Shown here piece after piece: positions 9,453 to 16,724 of a stretch of 64,000 bases of DNA (position 1 is the stretch's first letter; the number at the start of each line of letters is the position of its first letter). Source of the DNA: Clostridia bacterium. GTDB taxonomy: Bacteria; Bacillota; Clostridia; Oscillospirales; CAG-272. The translations under genes and the position numbers were made by a program. The notes under the pieces are model-generated. The model was not told the DNA's origin. It saw only the letters and a program-made list of their open reading frames with translations, and ran no database searches. The stretch spans positions 1 to 64,000 of the forward strand of contig JAFQEG010000015.1 of the NCBI GenBank assembly GCA_017399145.1, read 5' to 3'.

Positions 9453-9473
9453 AAGCAAGCACTCACGTGCGAT

Positions 9474-9549
9474 GGCGGAATAGCTCAGAGGCTAGAGCAT
9501 CCGGTTCATACCCGGCAGGTCATAGGTTCAAATCCCATTTCCGCCACCA
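9474..9549 (+). tRNA. tRNA-Met (CAT anticodon)
   Basis: A 76-base cloverleaf can be drawn: acceptor GGCGGAA/TTCCGCC, D-stem GCTC/GAGC, anticodon loop TTCATAC giving CAT, T-loop TTCAAAT, discriminator A and an encoded CCA. The anticodon stem lacks the GGG/CCC triple pairs of initiators, so it is an elongator Met, or an Ile tRNA read after lysidine change. Two mismatches are visible: T-C at 27-43 and A-C at 51-63. Confidence 0.88.
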
Positions 9550-9555
9550 TAATAT

Positions 9556-9630
9556 GGCCCGTTGGTCAAGCGGTTAAGACACGGCCCTTTCACGGCTGTA
9601 ACATGGGTTCGATTCCCGTACGGGTCACCA
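9556..9630 (+). tRNA. tRNA-Glu (TTC anticodon)
   Basis: The 75-base cloverleaf has acceptor GGCCCGT/ACGGGTC (one G-T pair), anticodon loop CTTTCAC giving TTC, T-arm GGGTTCGATTCCC and an encoded CCA. It lies six bases after the tRNA-Met and is surely on the same transcript. Confidence 0.93.
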
Positions 9631-9632
9631 AG

Positions 9633-9685
9633 AAAAACGCAACCGAACTATTTCGTTACGAAAGAGTGGTTTGGCTGCGTTTTTT
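9633..9685 (+). terminator. Terminator of the tRNA operon
   Basis: AAAAACGCAACC pairs imperfectly with GGCTGCGTTTTTT around a long loop, and the 3' side ends in T6. It begins three bases after tRNA-Glu. Confidence 0.75.
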
Positions 9686-9949
9686 CTTTATCTTGAGCAT
9701 ACCACAAAAACACAAAAGAGCAAGGGAAACTCCTTGCTCTTTTTGGGGTGAACTGGAACTCTAACCCATATCTAACCAAAAATCAAAATCGGAGGTTCTC
9801 TCGAACCCCCGATTTTTCCTTTATTCATCGGCACTTTCAGCCTTTTCTCAATTCCATAAGTTCTCATATCAAGTGATAAGAATATCCCCTCGCCACATAT
9901 TTGCCTACTGATGTTTTAGTGGGTTTACAATTTTGAATACGTCAATATT
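9686..9949. other. Non-coding left flank of the island with two hairpins
   Basis: No open frame with a ribosome binding site is present. Two strong hairpins occur: 9714-9743 (stem AAAAGAGCAAGG, T-rich 3' side) and 9785-9816 (stem AAAATCGGAGGTTC, one mismatch, T-rich 3' side). The island boundary probably lies here, just beyond the tRNA operon, but I find no direct repeat of the right-hand junction near 32.5 kb. Confidence 0.5.
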
Positions 9950-10921
9950 TTAACAATATGTAATCTTTGATGGGATTACTTTTGCTTTTTTATATTCATA
10001 CTTTTTCAAAAACAGCTCCATGTCACTTATACGAATATTATTTTTAGGTCCAAGCCAAACGGACTCAACAGGTAACTTGCTAAACTCTTCAAACCCAATT
10101 TTACAATATGGAATCAAGTCATCACCTGTAGGGTGAAAATCAATTCTATCCTGCAAAAATTTTATGGTTTCAGAAAATCCTTTTGGACCTTCAAAAGACG
10201 AGATTGTTTTATCACATATCCAATCGGGATTTTTATAGGCAGGGCGGGCAAAAAACATTCTCCACTCTCGCTCTTCGTTAAAAGCAAAAGATTTATATTG
10301 CAGTGAATCAAGAAAAGCTGCTTCTAACATACTATCAAAATGATAGTGCAACAAGCTTTCTGTATCTACACTAGAATTATTGTTAGTAATTTCATGTACA
10401 ATCCACTTGCGAAGACCTTTCAAAGATTTTAATATTTCAATCGCAGCATCTCTTATTGCTTTATCAATTCCGTCCTCCACCAAATAAATTACCTGCTTCA
10501 ATAGCAAAACTCCATCAGTGGAAAGGCAATAACTCTCTAATTCTTCTTTTGAAAATCCTATGCAACATCCTTTCCCATTATCAGCATATCCTCTCCACTG
10601 GCTCAACGAATCCGGTTTCTCGCTAAAGCAAAGCACAAAGTTTGAAAATTCTCCAGACGAAAATCTTCTTTCCCAATAATCATAGGAATAAGATAGCAGC
10701 TTTGAAATAGCAGATTCATCAAATTTGCCATCGCATTCGAAAGGAAAGGGACCTTTTCGATATAAATCTTCAATATAATCTAATATTTTAGGAAAAACAA
10801 ACTTAACTCACGATAATCATTACTTTTTTGAATATCACTCAATCGTATGCTTTGGGATTTTAAAATGCTAAAGCATTTGTCGTTAGAACAATAATGATAT
10901 AATTCTTTTTTTATTAGTCAC
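9950..10921 (-). pseudogene. Frameshifted DUF2971-family gene
   Basis: The intact C-terminal frame includes CFSEKPDSLSQWRGYADNGK, a DUF2971 signature, and is open upstream to about 10806 without a usable start. Upstream, a second minus-strand frame encodes a fitting N-terminus (ELYHYCSNDKCFSILKSQ, then RLSDIQKSNDY) and a third encodes the start after AGGAGAGTG near 10921. The frame changes fall at two homopolymers, A7 (10906-10912) and T5 (10794-10798), each corrected by one base. The gene is therefore either a decaying copy or two sequencing errors. DUF2971 proteins are of unknown function and common beside defence genes. Confidence 0.7.
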
Positions 10922-10999
10922 TCTCCTATTATCGTCTTTAAATAGTATATATAGCCTTAATATATCGGACATAATTGCTTAAAAAACAAGAATTTTTAT

Positions 11000-11437
11000 T
11001 TATATGTGATTGCTGATTATCTCGTATATCTCTTTTAATCTTGAATCTCTATTAACATCGTAATTGTCAACAATTCTATCAATTTCGAAAAGAGAATGAA
11101 ATTCGCTTTTTTTACCAACATACACAGGCTCGTGAAAATTCAAAAACAATTTATCATATCGAAATTGATCGCCTGTAATGTCAATAATTATGCCATCATC
11201 TAATTGCAACCACGCGTGTCCTGTAGTATGTTTGGGATTCCCATCTCTAAAAGTTCCTTGAATCTGAACCGTATGAATTCCTTTTCTAAGCAAATACTTA
11301 CCTAATAAATCACAAGTATCGTCGCAACAACCAGTGGGGAATCTAGAAAATCTATCTTTATAGTTAAATTCCCTATTAGCTTTGGCGTTGTCTATCGCCT
11401 GTCTAAATTTCCAAACCAAATCAATGATAGATTTCAT
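11000..11437 (-). CDS. Papain/transglutaminase-like fold protein, 145 residues
   Basis: The start is placed at the ATG at 11437 because TGGAGG lies five to six bases upstream; a GTG 12 bases earlier is the alternative. The sequence has Cys in 'FPTGCCDDTCDLLGKYL', His in 'TGHAWLQLDDG' and Asp in 'IIDITGDQF', in the order and spacing of a Cys-His-Asp triad of papain-like or transglutaminase-like enzymes. The His-Ala-Trp motif supports that. No signal peptide or partner is apparent. It could be a peptidase, an amidase or a modifying enzyme; the call is based on motif order only. Confidence 0.5.
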   Translation of the reverse strand: MKSIIDLVWKFRQAIDNAKANREFNYKDRFSRFPTGCCDDTCDLLGKYLLRKGIHTVQIQGTFRDGNPKHTTGHAWLQLDDGIIIDITGDQFRYDKLFLNFHEPVYVGKKSEFHSLFEIDRIVDNYDVNRDSRLKEIYEIISNHI

Positions 11438-11526
11438 AAGAGCCTCCACAATGTTATTTTTCGCATGCCATCGCGACCTTAATAACTACGTCGCATTTGT
11501 TTTCATACTGTTGCGTATCAAATTTG

Positions 11527-11829
11527 TTATTTTTTCTTCGGCTCGTGGAGCTCTTCGTACATTGATTCAAACAAAGTTTTCAAAAGCTCTCTATTCTCTA
11601 GGTCTTCCACAAGGAGCATTTCCTTTGCTCCTTCGTATGGTAGTTCTTTTGGTGCATTTTGCAATATTTTTGCAGAAGAAGGCGTAACCTTTACAAGCAG
11701 TCGGTTATCATAAACACCACCAACTACCTTGCCACCATAATATAGCACATATTCGCCCATCATGGCACGGGCTGAAAGACCACTACATTGTTCTAAAATA
11801 AATGCTAAATATTCTTTACTACTTGACAT
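11527..11829 (-). CDS. TfoX/Sxy N-terminal-domain protein
   Basis: This 100-residue protein is a stand-alone TfoX_N domain: 'LSARAMMGEYVLYYGGKVVGGVYDNRLLVKVT' and 'PYEGAKEMLLVED' match the family core. In proteobacteria TfoX controls competence, while short stand-alone copies in Bacillota have no established role. GAGGTAGAT precedes the ATG. It lies 62 bases downstream of the next gene and ends with a KK-rich tail. Confidence 0.8.
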   Translation of the reverse strand: MSSSKEYLAFILEQCSGLSARAMMGEYVLYYGGKVVGGVYDNRLLVKVTPSSAKILQNAPKELPYEGAKEMLLVEDLENRELLKTLFESMYEELHEPKKK

Positions 11830-11890
11830 ATCTACCTCTCGTCTGCTTATTATTCTATTCGGCTAAAGCTTTGACTTATCATTTAAATCA

Positions 11891-13075
11891 CTAACTTCTT
11901 TTGTTCTTATAATGTCTTTCAAAAGTTTCCGTTGATCTTTTATAATACTGATTGTCGAGAACTGCGAAATCTTTATTTGCTTTAGATATAATATCTATTC
12001 CATTTATATTTGTGTCAATCTCTAAATCCTCGCACAATTGCATATATGTATGTGAAACAATGAGATGCAAAATTATAGACACCTCAAAGTAGTGCAACAA
12101 TGGATAACGAGAACAACTTACATTTCCATGAGTGTAGCCATGACACATTTTATAGAAAAACTCTAATCTGCTCAAATCATAATTTTCGTCATCTATATGC
12201 GTTTGTTTCAAAAATTCAAATATTCCATTAACGGAATATGGATAGCCAGTAACAATAGAATGATAATCTGGTATACTATCTACCCAACCATAATGTAAAT
12301 AATCTATTTTATTTGGCTTGCTCTTATTTTTTCTATTTTTGAAAAGCTCGTTGAACTCTTCTGGATATTCTTGTTCACAACAAGATTGATTTATCTCAAA
12401 AAAGTTGAATTTATAATGCTCCTCTACAAGATTTGGATAATCCTTAAAAAGCATAAGCTTTAAATACAATTCTATTGTCGCTCTACATATTGGATAGCAA
12501 TTATCTAAAAAATTATCTTCCAATAATGTTAATGTTGCTAGCACTTTGTTTGATATCAAACTATATAGCGAAACAAAAGCATTCTGATTTCGGTTCATAT
12601 GTAAAATTTCGCTTATTCGAATAGCCATAACAAAAGTGTTATACGGAACATTATGAGCTAAAAACAATTCTCCTTGCATTATAGGTCTTTGTCTGAAAAA
12701 TTGACTACCGTATCTTCTCAGCCTTACATTTTGGACAACCTGTTCTGCCAATTCTTTTTTATATTTATCATCTTTTTCAAGGCTGATTCTTTCGTTATCT
12801 TCCAAAAATATAACATTTGATGAGTGGCACCCAACAATAGCTCTACTTAAATCAAAATCAATTGAATTATCATTTCCCACAATAAATTTTTCTGCTGATA
12901 AATCCCAATCATAATACTGGTAGATATCTATATAATTCTTTTGAATATAATGCTTCATTTCAATAAGAAAGTTGCCTTTTATATAATTACCCAAAATGCG
13001 TCTTAATGCCTTATCGTTTTCTTTTACAATATTATCCATTGTTCTACGAAAATCAAAAGGATTTTGATTATTCAC
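11891..13075 (-). CDS. Helical protein of unknown function, DUF5677-like
   Basis: The 394-residue protein starts at GTG 13075 behind AAAGGAGGTATCCT. It is mostly helical and soluble. The stretch 'FLDNCYPICRATIELYLKLMLFKDYPN' and a later 'FFYKMCHGYTHGNVS' with His residues resemble the two conserved helices of DUF5677/AbiV-like families seen in accessory regions. I cannot assign an activity. The low-GC, AAA-rich codon use is typical of this island and unlike the flanking chromosomal genes. Confidence 0.5.
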   Translation of the reverse strand: MNNQNPFDFRRTMDNIVKENDKALRRILGNYIKGNFLIEMKHYIQKNYIDIYQYYDWDLSAEKFIVGNDNSIDFDLSRAIVGCHSSNVIFLEDNERISLEKDDKYKKELAEQVVQNVRLRRYGSQFFRQRPIMQGELFLAHNVPYNTFVMAIRISEILHMNRNQNAFVSLYSLISNKVLATLTLLEDNFLDNCYPICRATIELYLKLMLFKDYPNLVEEHYKFNFFEINQSCCEQEYPEEFNELFKNRKNKSKPNKIDYLHYGWVDSIPDYHSIVTGYPYSVNGIFEFLKQTHIDDENYDLSRLEFFYKMCHGYTHGNVSCSRYPLLHYFEVSIILHLIVSHTYMQLCEDLEIDTNINGIDIISKANKDFAVLDNQYYKRSTETFERHYKNKRS

Positions 13076-13190
13076 AGGATACCTCCTTTAAGTAAAGATT
13101 CTTTCTAATCACAACGCAATTGTCGTTTCAGTCATTTATTCTATTATAACACAACTTTCGTTGGGCTTCAACAATTTATGACATATAAAA

Positions 13191-13210
13191 GCGACGGATT
13201 TTTCCGTCGC
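13191..13210 (-). terminator. Terminator after the 117-residue gene
   Basis: An eight-base GC stem (GCGACGGA and complement) with a four-base loop is followed on the minus strand by TTTTATAT. It lies 30 bases after the stop at 13241. Confidence 0.75.
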
Positions 13211-13240
13211 CTTATCTTTATTTTGTATTCGAACACACAA

Positions 13241-13594
13241 TTAATCAGGCTTTTTATTCTTCTCTTCAAGATATTTTTTGAATTCTTCTTGTCCTTTTTC
13301 ACTTTGATAGAACTCAATTAGATCAGGAATAAGGCTTTGAGCAATCTCTCTTATTACATGCTCAGGAACATTAAATTCTCCGTGATCATCTCTTAAAATA
13401 TGCTTGATTTTTAGAACTAATTTCTCATACCAGCTTGCGTTTTTATACTCTTCACTTTCTAAAAGCTCATCCCAACTTTGTTGTAGTTCTGGCTTAGGTC
13501 TTTCTATTTTTTCATCAGAATAGTAATACGCAGTTGTGTGATCATCATGCAAAATTTCTTTAATTTTACGACCATATTTTCTGAGTTTTTTCAT
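13241..13594 (-). CDS. Hypothetical charged protein, 117 residues
   Basis: ATG at 13594 follows GGAAGGAGAATAAAG. The product is strongly charged, with an internal duplication: 'KIKEILHDDHTTAYY' near the start and 'KIKHILRDDHGEFNV' near residue 70, both of the form KIKxILxDDH. The C-terminus is Glu/Lys-rich. No family is recognised. The duplicated KIKxILxDDH unit is the only visible handle. Confidence 0.55.
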   Translation of the reverse strand: MKKLRKYGRKIKEILHDDHTTAYYYSDEKIERPKPELQQSWDELLESEEYKNASWYEKLVLKIKHILRDDHGEFNVPEHVIREIAQSLIPDLIEFYQSEKGQEEFKKYLEEKNKKPD

Positions 13595-13653
13595 CTTTAT
13601 TCTCCTTCCATTTTACAACTCGTTAAACTCACTTAAAAAACTAGTTTTGATAA

Positions 13654-13905
13654 TTTCGGCGCCTATGAAAAGCCTTATGGAATCTGCATTTATGCAATTT
13701 TCGGCGCCATTTCTCAAAAAATGTAGGCGCCGTTCAAAACCCTTATACCATCTGCGTTTGTCGCACTTTCAGGTGTCGGCGCCGAATTTTTTCGGCGCCT
13801 ATTTTAGTGCCGTAAATATCATTTTCTACTCTGTTAAAAGCCTTTATTTATCGGTCAGCTCTGCTGTCCGATGTGAATTGGTCGGTGCAAATCGGCGCCG
13901 GCCTT
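13654..13905. repeat. GGCGCC-rich imperfect repeat region
   Basis: Six GGCGCC palindromes (starting 13658, 13703, 13726, 13778, 13794, 13894) lie within 242 bases of otherwise AT-rich DNA. Two intervals share AAACCCTTAT/AAAGCCTTAT and ATCTGC(A/G)TTT, so the block looks like degenerate direct repeats of about 60-70 bases. The DNA from 13595 to 14079 contains no gene with a ribosome binding site. The pattern could be a protein-binding array or a replication/transfer origin. Confidence 0.55.
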
Positions 13906-14011
13906 TCTCCTGCTTGATTTTCTACCTTCGTAAAATCCCATTTATACGCCTTTATTTTATCAAATTTTCTACCCAATGTCAACGAACACATGTCGCAATT
14001 TTAAGACAGTG

Positions 14012-14039
14012 AAAGCGAGCACACTTCTGTTCTCGCTTT
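14012..14039 (+). terminator. Hairpin, possible terminator on the plus strand
   Basis: The stem AAAGCGAG/CTCGCTTT has a 12-base loop and is followed by TTCTTTGTTT on the plus strand. No plus-strand gene precedes it, so its role is unclear. Confidence 0.35.
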
Positions 14040-14079
14040 TCTTTGTTTCCGCTATAATCATATTTGATACGCATGTTAA

Positions 14080-14346
14080 TTAATCAGTTAATATTTCTAA
14101 CACAAGCCTTGCTCCGAGCTTGAAGGCGTATGAAAATATCGCTTTTTGTGCTTTGCTTGCGTATTCGCTTAGGCAATCATCGAACTTCTCAAAAATCGCC
14201 TTCTGCTCGTCCGTTAGTGTTGCTATTAACTCCTCTTGGTGCCGAGCTATGTAGCTCATCAGCTCCTTCATTTCTTCCGTGTTGTTTCGAGTATCATCCA
14301 TTGGAGATACATTTCCATACCACAGCTCATCAATCATTGATGTCAT
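14080..14346 (-). CDS. DUF6809-like small protein
   Basis: The start is set at ATG 14346, inside the end of the upstream gene, because GGAGG is six bases upstream. The product begins MTSMIDELWYGNVSPMDD and ends 'AIFSYAFKLGARLVLEIL'. The opening 'ELWYGNxxP' and closing 'FxxGFKLGA' pattern is typical of the DUF6809 family, found in clostridial mobile elements. Function is unknown. The 17-base overlap with the upstream gene implies translational coupling. Confidence 0.6.
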   Translation of the reverse strand: MTSMIDELWYGNVSPMDDTRNNTEEMKELMSYIARHQEELIATLTDEQKAIFEKFDDCLSEYASKAQKAIFSYAFKLGARLVLEILTD

Positions 14347-14581
14347 CACTGTCCTCCACATAAACAAAGGACGACTCATTACCGACACAGGTCGGCTTTG
14401 AATCGTCCTCTATTTTTAATGCTTCATTAATTGTGTTTGCTACAACAAGTTTGTCCATCCACTCTACAAGCTCCACTGTACTTACCTGCTTTCCACGAAG
14501 CTTTTCAAGGTCTTCCTTTACTGCTATGAGCACCTTTTCATTCGAATTTGGATACAAACTTTTCAACGCTTCTAATATCAT
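14330..14581 (-). CDS. Hypothetical small acidic protein, 83 residues
   Basis: The start is ATG 14581 with AAAGGAGGTAGCATT in front, not the upstream GTG. The product begins MILEALKSLYPNSNEKVLIA and ends in a run of acidic residues (VEDSDDIND). It resembles small proteins that travel with DUF6809 genes in mobile elements, but no fold is recognised. It overlaps the next gene. Confidence 0.55.
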   Translation of the reverse strand: MILEALKSLYPNSNEKVLIAVKEDLEKLRGKQVSTVELVEWMDKLVVANTINEALKIEDDSKPTCVGNESSFVYVEDSDDIND

Positions 14582-14660
14582 AATGCTACCTCCTTTGTTT
14601 GGTAACACCACAATATCACAGAAAGAATAAAAAGTCCAGTAGAATTTGATTAGTTAGCAA

Positions 14661-15677
14661 TTAAGTAACAGTTGCTTTTATTCGAGCAACCAATTTTTCC
14701 ACAAGTTCATCATAATTGTTATACATTATAGTTGATTTTTGTGCAACATCAAAATGAAGTGGATTTATGCCTTGTTCTCTATTGTCATAAAGATGAATCA
14801 CTTCTTTTCCAAGAGCATAAGCATATCCTGCCTCATAATATGCGCCATCACATCTAACGCTCAAATCGGCAACAACAAATTTTGACAATTTGATTTGATG
14901 AAAAATTTCGGGCATTATCCAATTGTTTGTTTCATACTCATTCATTATTCTTGGTTCATATCCCGCAAGTGCAATAGCTTTTTGTATTGCTTCTATTCTT
15001 TCTTCATTATCCTTAAACTTAATTGCAATAAAGGCAAGGTTGCTTCTTGTACTATTATTTTCAGAATTCTGATATAGTTCTATTGCCTCTTCCGAAACGA
15101 CAAACCAAATACGATTATCTGCGTTTTTCGTTTTTAGAACTAATCCTTTTTTGAAAATTTGTATCGTTATAAAATTATATTCCTGATACTGTGCACCAGA
15201 ATCAAGATTTGGAGAAATGAAAAACAATCTGTTTTTGTCATTTCCAGTCCATTCGAACTCTTGTCCATAATGCGTTTGCTTGGAAAGGAAATATTGTATA
15301 ATCCTATGATTTATCTCATTTATATTTTTAGGAAACCATTCATCAATCATCTCCTGGTTAACCAGTCGTATCGCCTGGCTAGAAAACTCCTCGCTTATTT
15401 CCTTACACTTACTGATATCGCCAAAAAAATATGTAACAGGAAGACCATTGGAATTGCTTTCATGGTGATATAAATATACACTTATTTTATATTTCAATTC
15501 ATCATTTTGTAACATGCGAAGTGGATCCGTAATAACATATCTATATCTATCTGTCACAAATAGCACGGGCGCTCCATCACAAGCCGCATTTCCAAACATT
15601 TGAAATTCTTTATTGTCAAATATTGGATCGCAACCATATTCGCTTGATGTCATCTGATGAAACTTGTATTTTTCCAT
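14661..15677 (-). CDS. Protein with C-terminal nucleoside 2-deoxyribosyltransferase-like domain
   Basis: The start is ATG 15677 (MEKYKFHQMTSSEYG) with AAGGAGC upstream, giving 338 residues. The N-terminal 200 residues match nothing I recognise. The C-terminal 120 residues read 'FIAIKFKDNEERIEAIQKAI' then 'KFVVADLSVRCDGAYYEAGY' and 'ALGKEVIHLYD', the layout of the nucleoside deoxyribosyltransferase/TIR-like Rossmann fold: an 'A-D-L-S/T' loop then a catalytic Glu in YYEAGYA. Such domains serve as nucleotide- or NAD-cleaving effectors in some defence proteins and as enzymes in salvage. Lying 11 bases after the deformylase-like gene on a defence island, an effector role is plausible but inferred. 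Confidence 0.6.
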   Translation of the reverse strand: MEKYKFHQMTSSEYGCDPIFDNKEFQMFGNAACDGAPVLFVTDRYRYVITDPLRMLQNDELKYKISVYLYHHESNSNGLPVTYFFGDISKCKEISEEFSSQAIRLVNQEMIDEWFPKNINEINHRIIQYFLSKQTHYGQEFEWTGNDKNRLFFISPNLDSGAQYQEYNFITIQIFKKGLVLKTKNADNRIWFVVSEEAIELYQNSENNSTRSNLAFIAIKFKDNEERIEAIQKAIALAGYEPRIMNEYETNNWIMPEIFHQIKLSKFVVADLSVRCDGAYYEAGYAYALGKEVIHLYDNREQGINPLHFDVAQKSTIMYNNYDELVEKLVARIKATVT

Positions 15678-15688
15678 GTAAATGCTCC

Positions 15689-16102
15689 TTAAATCAATAT
15701 TCCATTGCAATGATCTATTTCGTGTTGAATTATTTGAGCCGTCCAACCAGTGAATGTTTTGATTCGTTGCTGGAATTGCTCGTTTTGATATTGAACCTTG
15801 ATGGTTTTATATCTTTTACATTTGCGCGGACCACCGAGAAGGGATAGACATCCTTCTTCTGTGTCGTATAGATCGCTCTTTTTGATGATTTCAGGGTTGT
15901 ACATAACCATGTACTCGCCGTTATTATCAAAGGCTATAATTCGTTTCTTAACGCCTATCATATTCGATGCCATTCCAACGCAACTATCTTTATGTGCAAC
16001 AAGAGTATCAAGCAAATCAATTGCGACTTGCTTGTCCTCTATTGTTGCGTTTTCTGATTTTTGAGCCAAAAATATCGGATCGTGTATTAGTTCTTTAATC
16101 AT
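15689..16102 (-). CDS. Divergent peptide-deformylase-like protein
   Basis: With the start at ATG 16102 (MIKELIHDPIFLAQKSENAT) the protein has 137 residues and begins one base after the upstream stop; ATG 16132 is an alternative. Motif II (EEGCLSLLG) and motif III (HEIDH) supply the Cys and two His metal ligands and the catalytic Glu. Motif I reads VGMASNMIGV instead of GxGLAAxQ, so the conserved Gln is Met. It is shorter than housekeeping deformylases. It may deformylate an unusual substrate or have lost activity. A housekeeping def gene is expected elsewhere in the genome. Confidence 0.75.
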   Translation of the reverse strand: MIKELIHDPIFLAQKSENATIEDKQVAIDLLDTLVAHKDSCVGMASNMIGVKKRIIAFDNNGEYMVMYNPEIIKKSDLYDTEEGCLSLLGGPRKCKRYKTIKVQYQNEQFQQRIKTFTGWTAQIIQHEIDHCNGILI

Positions 16103-16103
16103 A

Positions 16104-16607
16104 TTATATTTTGACCAAATATTTACTTTCATCGAAGCGTATCGATAATGTGTTCTGCTCTTCGATGTTCATTGAAACGCTATTCATATCACCATTGTAA
16201 ATGATTGAATCAAATGGTAATTCAATCGAAAGCACATCTGATTTTTCCGTTTTTATATCCGTTTTTCTCAATTGGAAATATGGAGATGCTCCCCAATATG
16301 AAACATAATGCAAAGAATATATTTCTTTGTTTTGAAAAGCAAAATCAACGCAATATTCGCTTTCAAAACAACAAACCACTGCCATTTGTTCTAAATCCCA
16401 TACGAATATTATTCCGCCTTGTCCACTGGCCGTTAAAATACTAGCGATAACATATTTATCATATAGTTTCGCTTTTCCATCTTCGAAATCTTCTTCTGTT
16501 GCATATTGCCAAAACGGATTTATGTCGGAAAATTTAATTGTGAAGGGTTGACCTTTATATATTCCTTCTATTATAACTCCATTTGTTGCTTTATAATTTA
16601 TATTCAT
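16104..16607 (-). CDS. Hypothetical beta-rich protein, 167 residues
   Basis: ATG 16607 follows AGAGGATACAAA. The sequence is soluble, rich in aromatic and beta-branched residues and has WD-repeat-like phrases such as 'GGIIFVWDLEQMAVVCCFES' and 'EIYSLHYVSYWG'. A small beta-propeller-like or immunity-protein-like fold is possible. No motif shows an activity. It is the first gene of a three-gene unit with the deformylase-like and deoxyribosyltransferase-like genes. Confidence 0.5.
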   Translation of the reverse strand: MNINYKATNGVIIEGIYKGQPFTIKFSDINPFWQYATEEDFEDGKAKLYDKYVIASILTASGQGGIIFVWDLEQMAVVCCFESEYCVDFAFQNKEIYSLHYVSYWGASPYFQLRKTDIKTEKSDVLSIELPFDSIIYNGDMNSVSMNIEEQNTLSIRFDESKYLVKI

Positions 16608-16639
16608 TTTGTATCCTCTATCTTTGTATACAGCAACAG

Positions 16640-16672
16640 TGACAAGCAGGCCTTTTTACAACTTGCTTGTCA
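16640..16672 (-). terminator. Hairpin at the end of the BREX/Dnd operon
   Basis: Perfect nine-base arms TGACAAGCA/TGCTTGTCA flank a 15-base loop in the 117-base gap after the DGQHR gene. There is no T-run, so it may be a weak terminator or an RNA-stability element separating the operon from the next three genes. Confidence 0.4.
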
Positions 16673-16724
16673 TCCGCCATTACTTTTTATGATTTAATGC
16701 ACTCCTTTAAGTTGTTCAAAACGG

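Noticed and set aside
9474..9630. tRNA genes as tyrosine-integrase attachment site
   Set aside because: No tyrosine integrase is present and no copy of the tRNA 3' end appears near the right boundary at 32.5 kb; the element carries a serine recombinase instead.
13654..13905. Possible CRISPR array
   Set aside because: The repeated GGCGCC blocks are unevenly spaced (16 to 100 bases) and the longer repeats are degenerate; no cas gene is present.
13647..14012. 121-residue plus-strand frame in the GGCGCC region
   Set aside because: It follows the repeat block, has no ribosome binding site and no protein-like composition.
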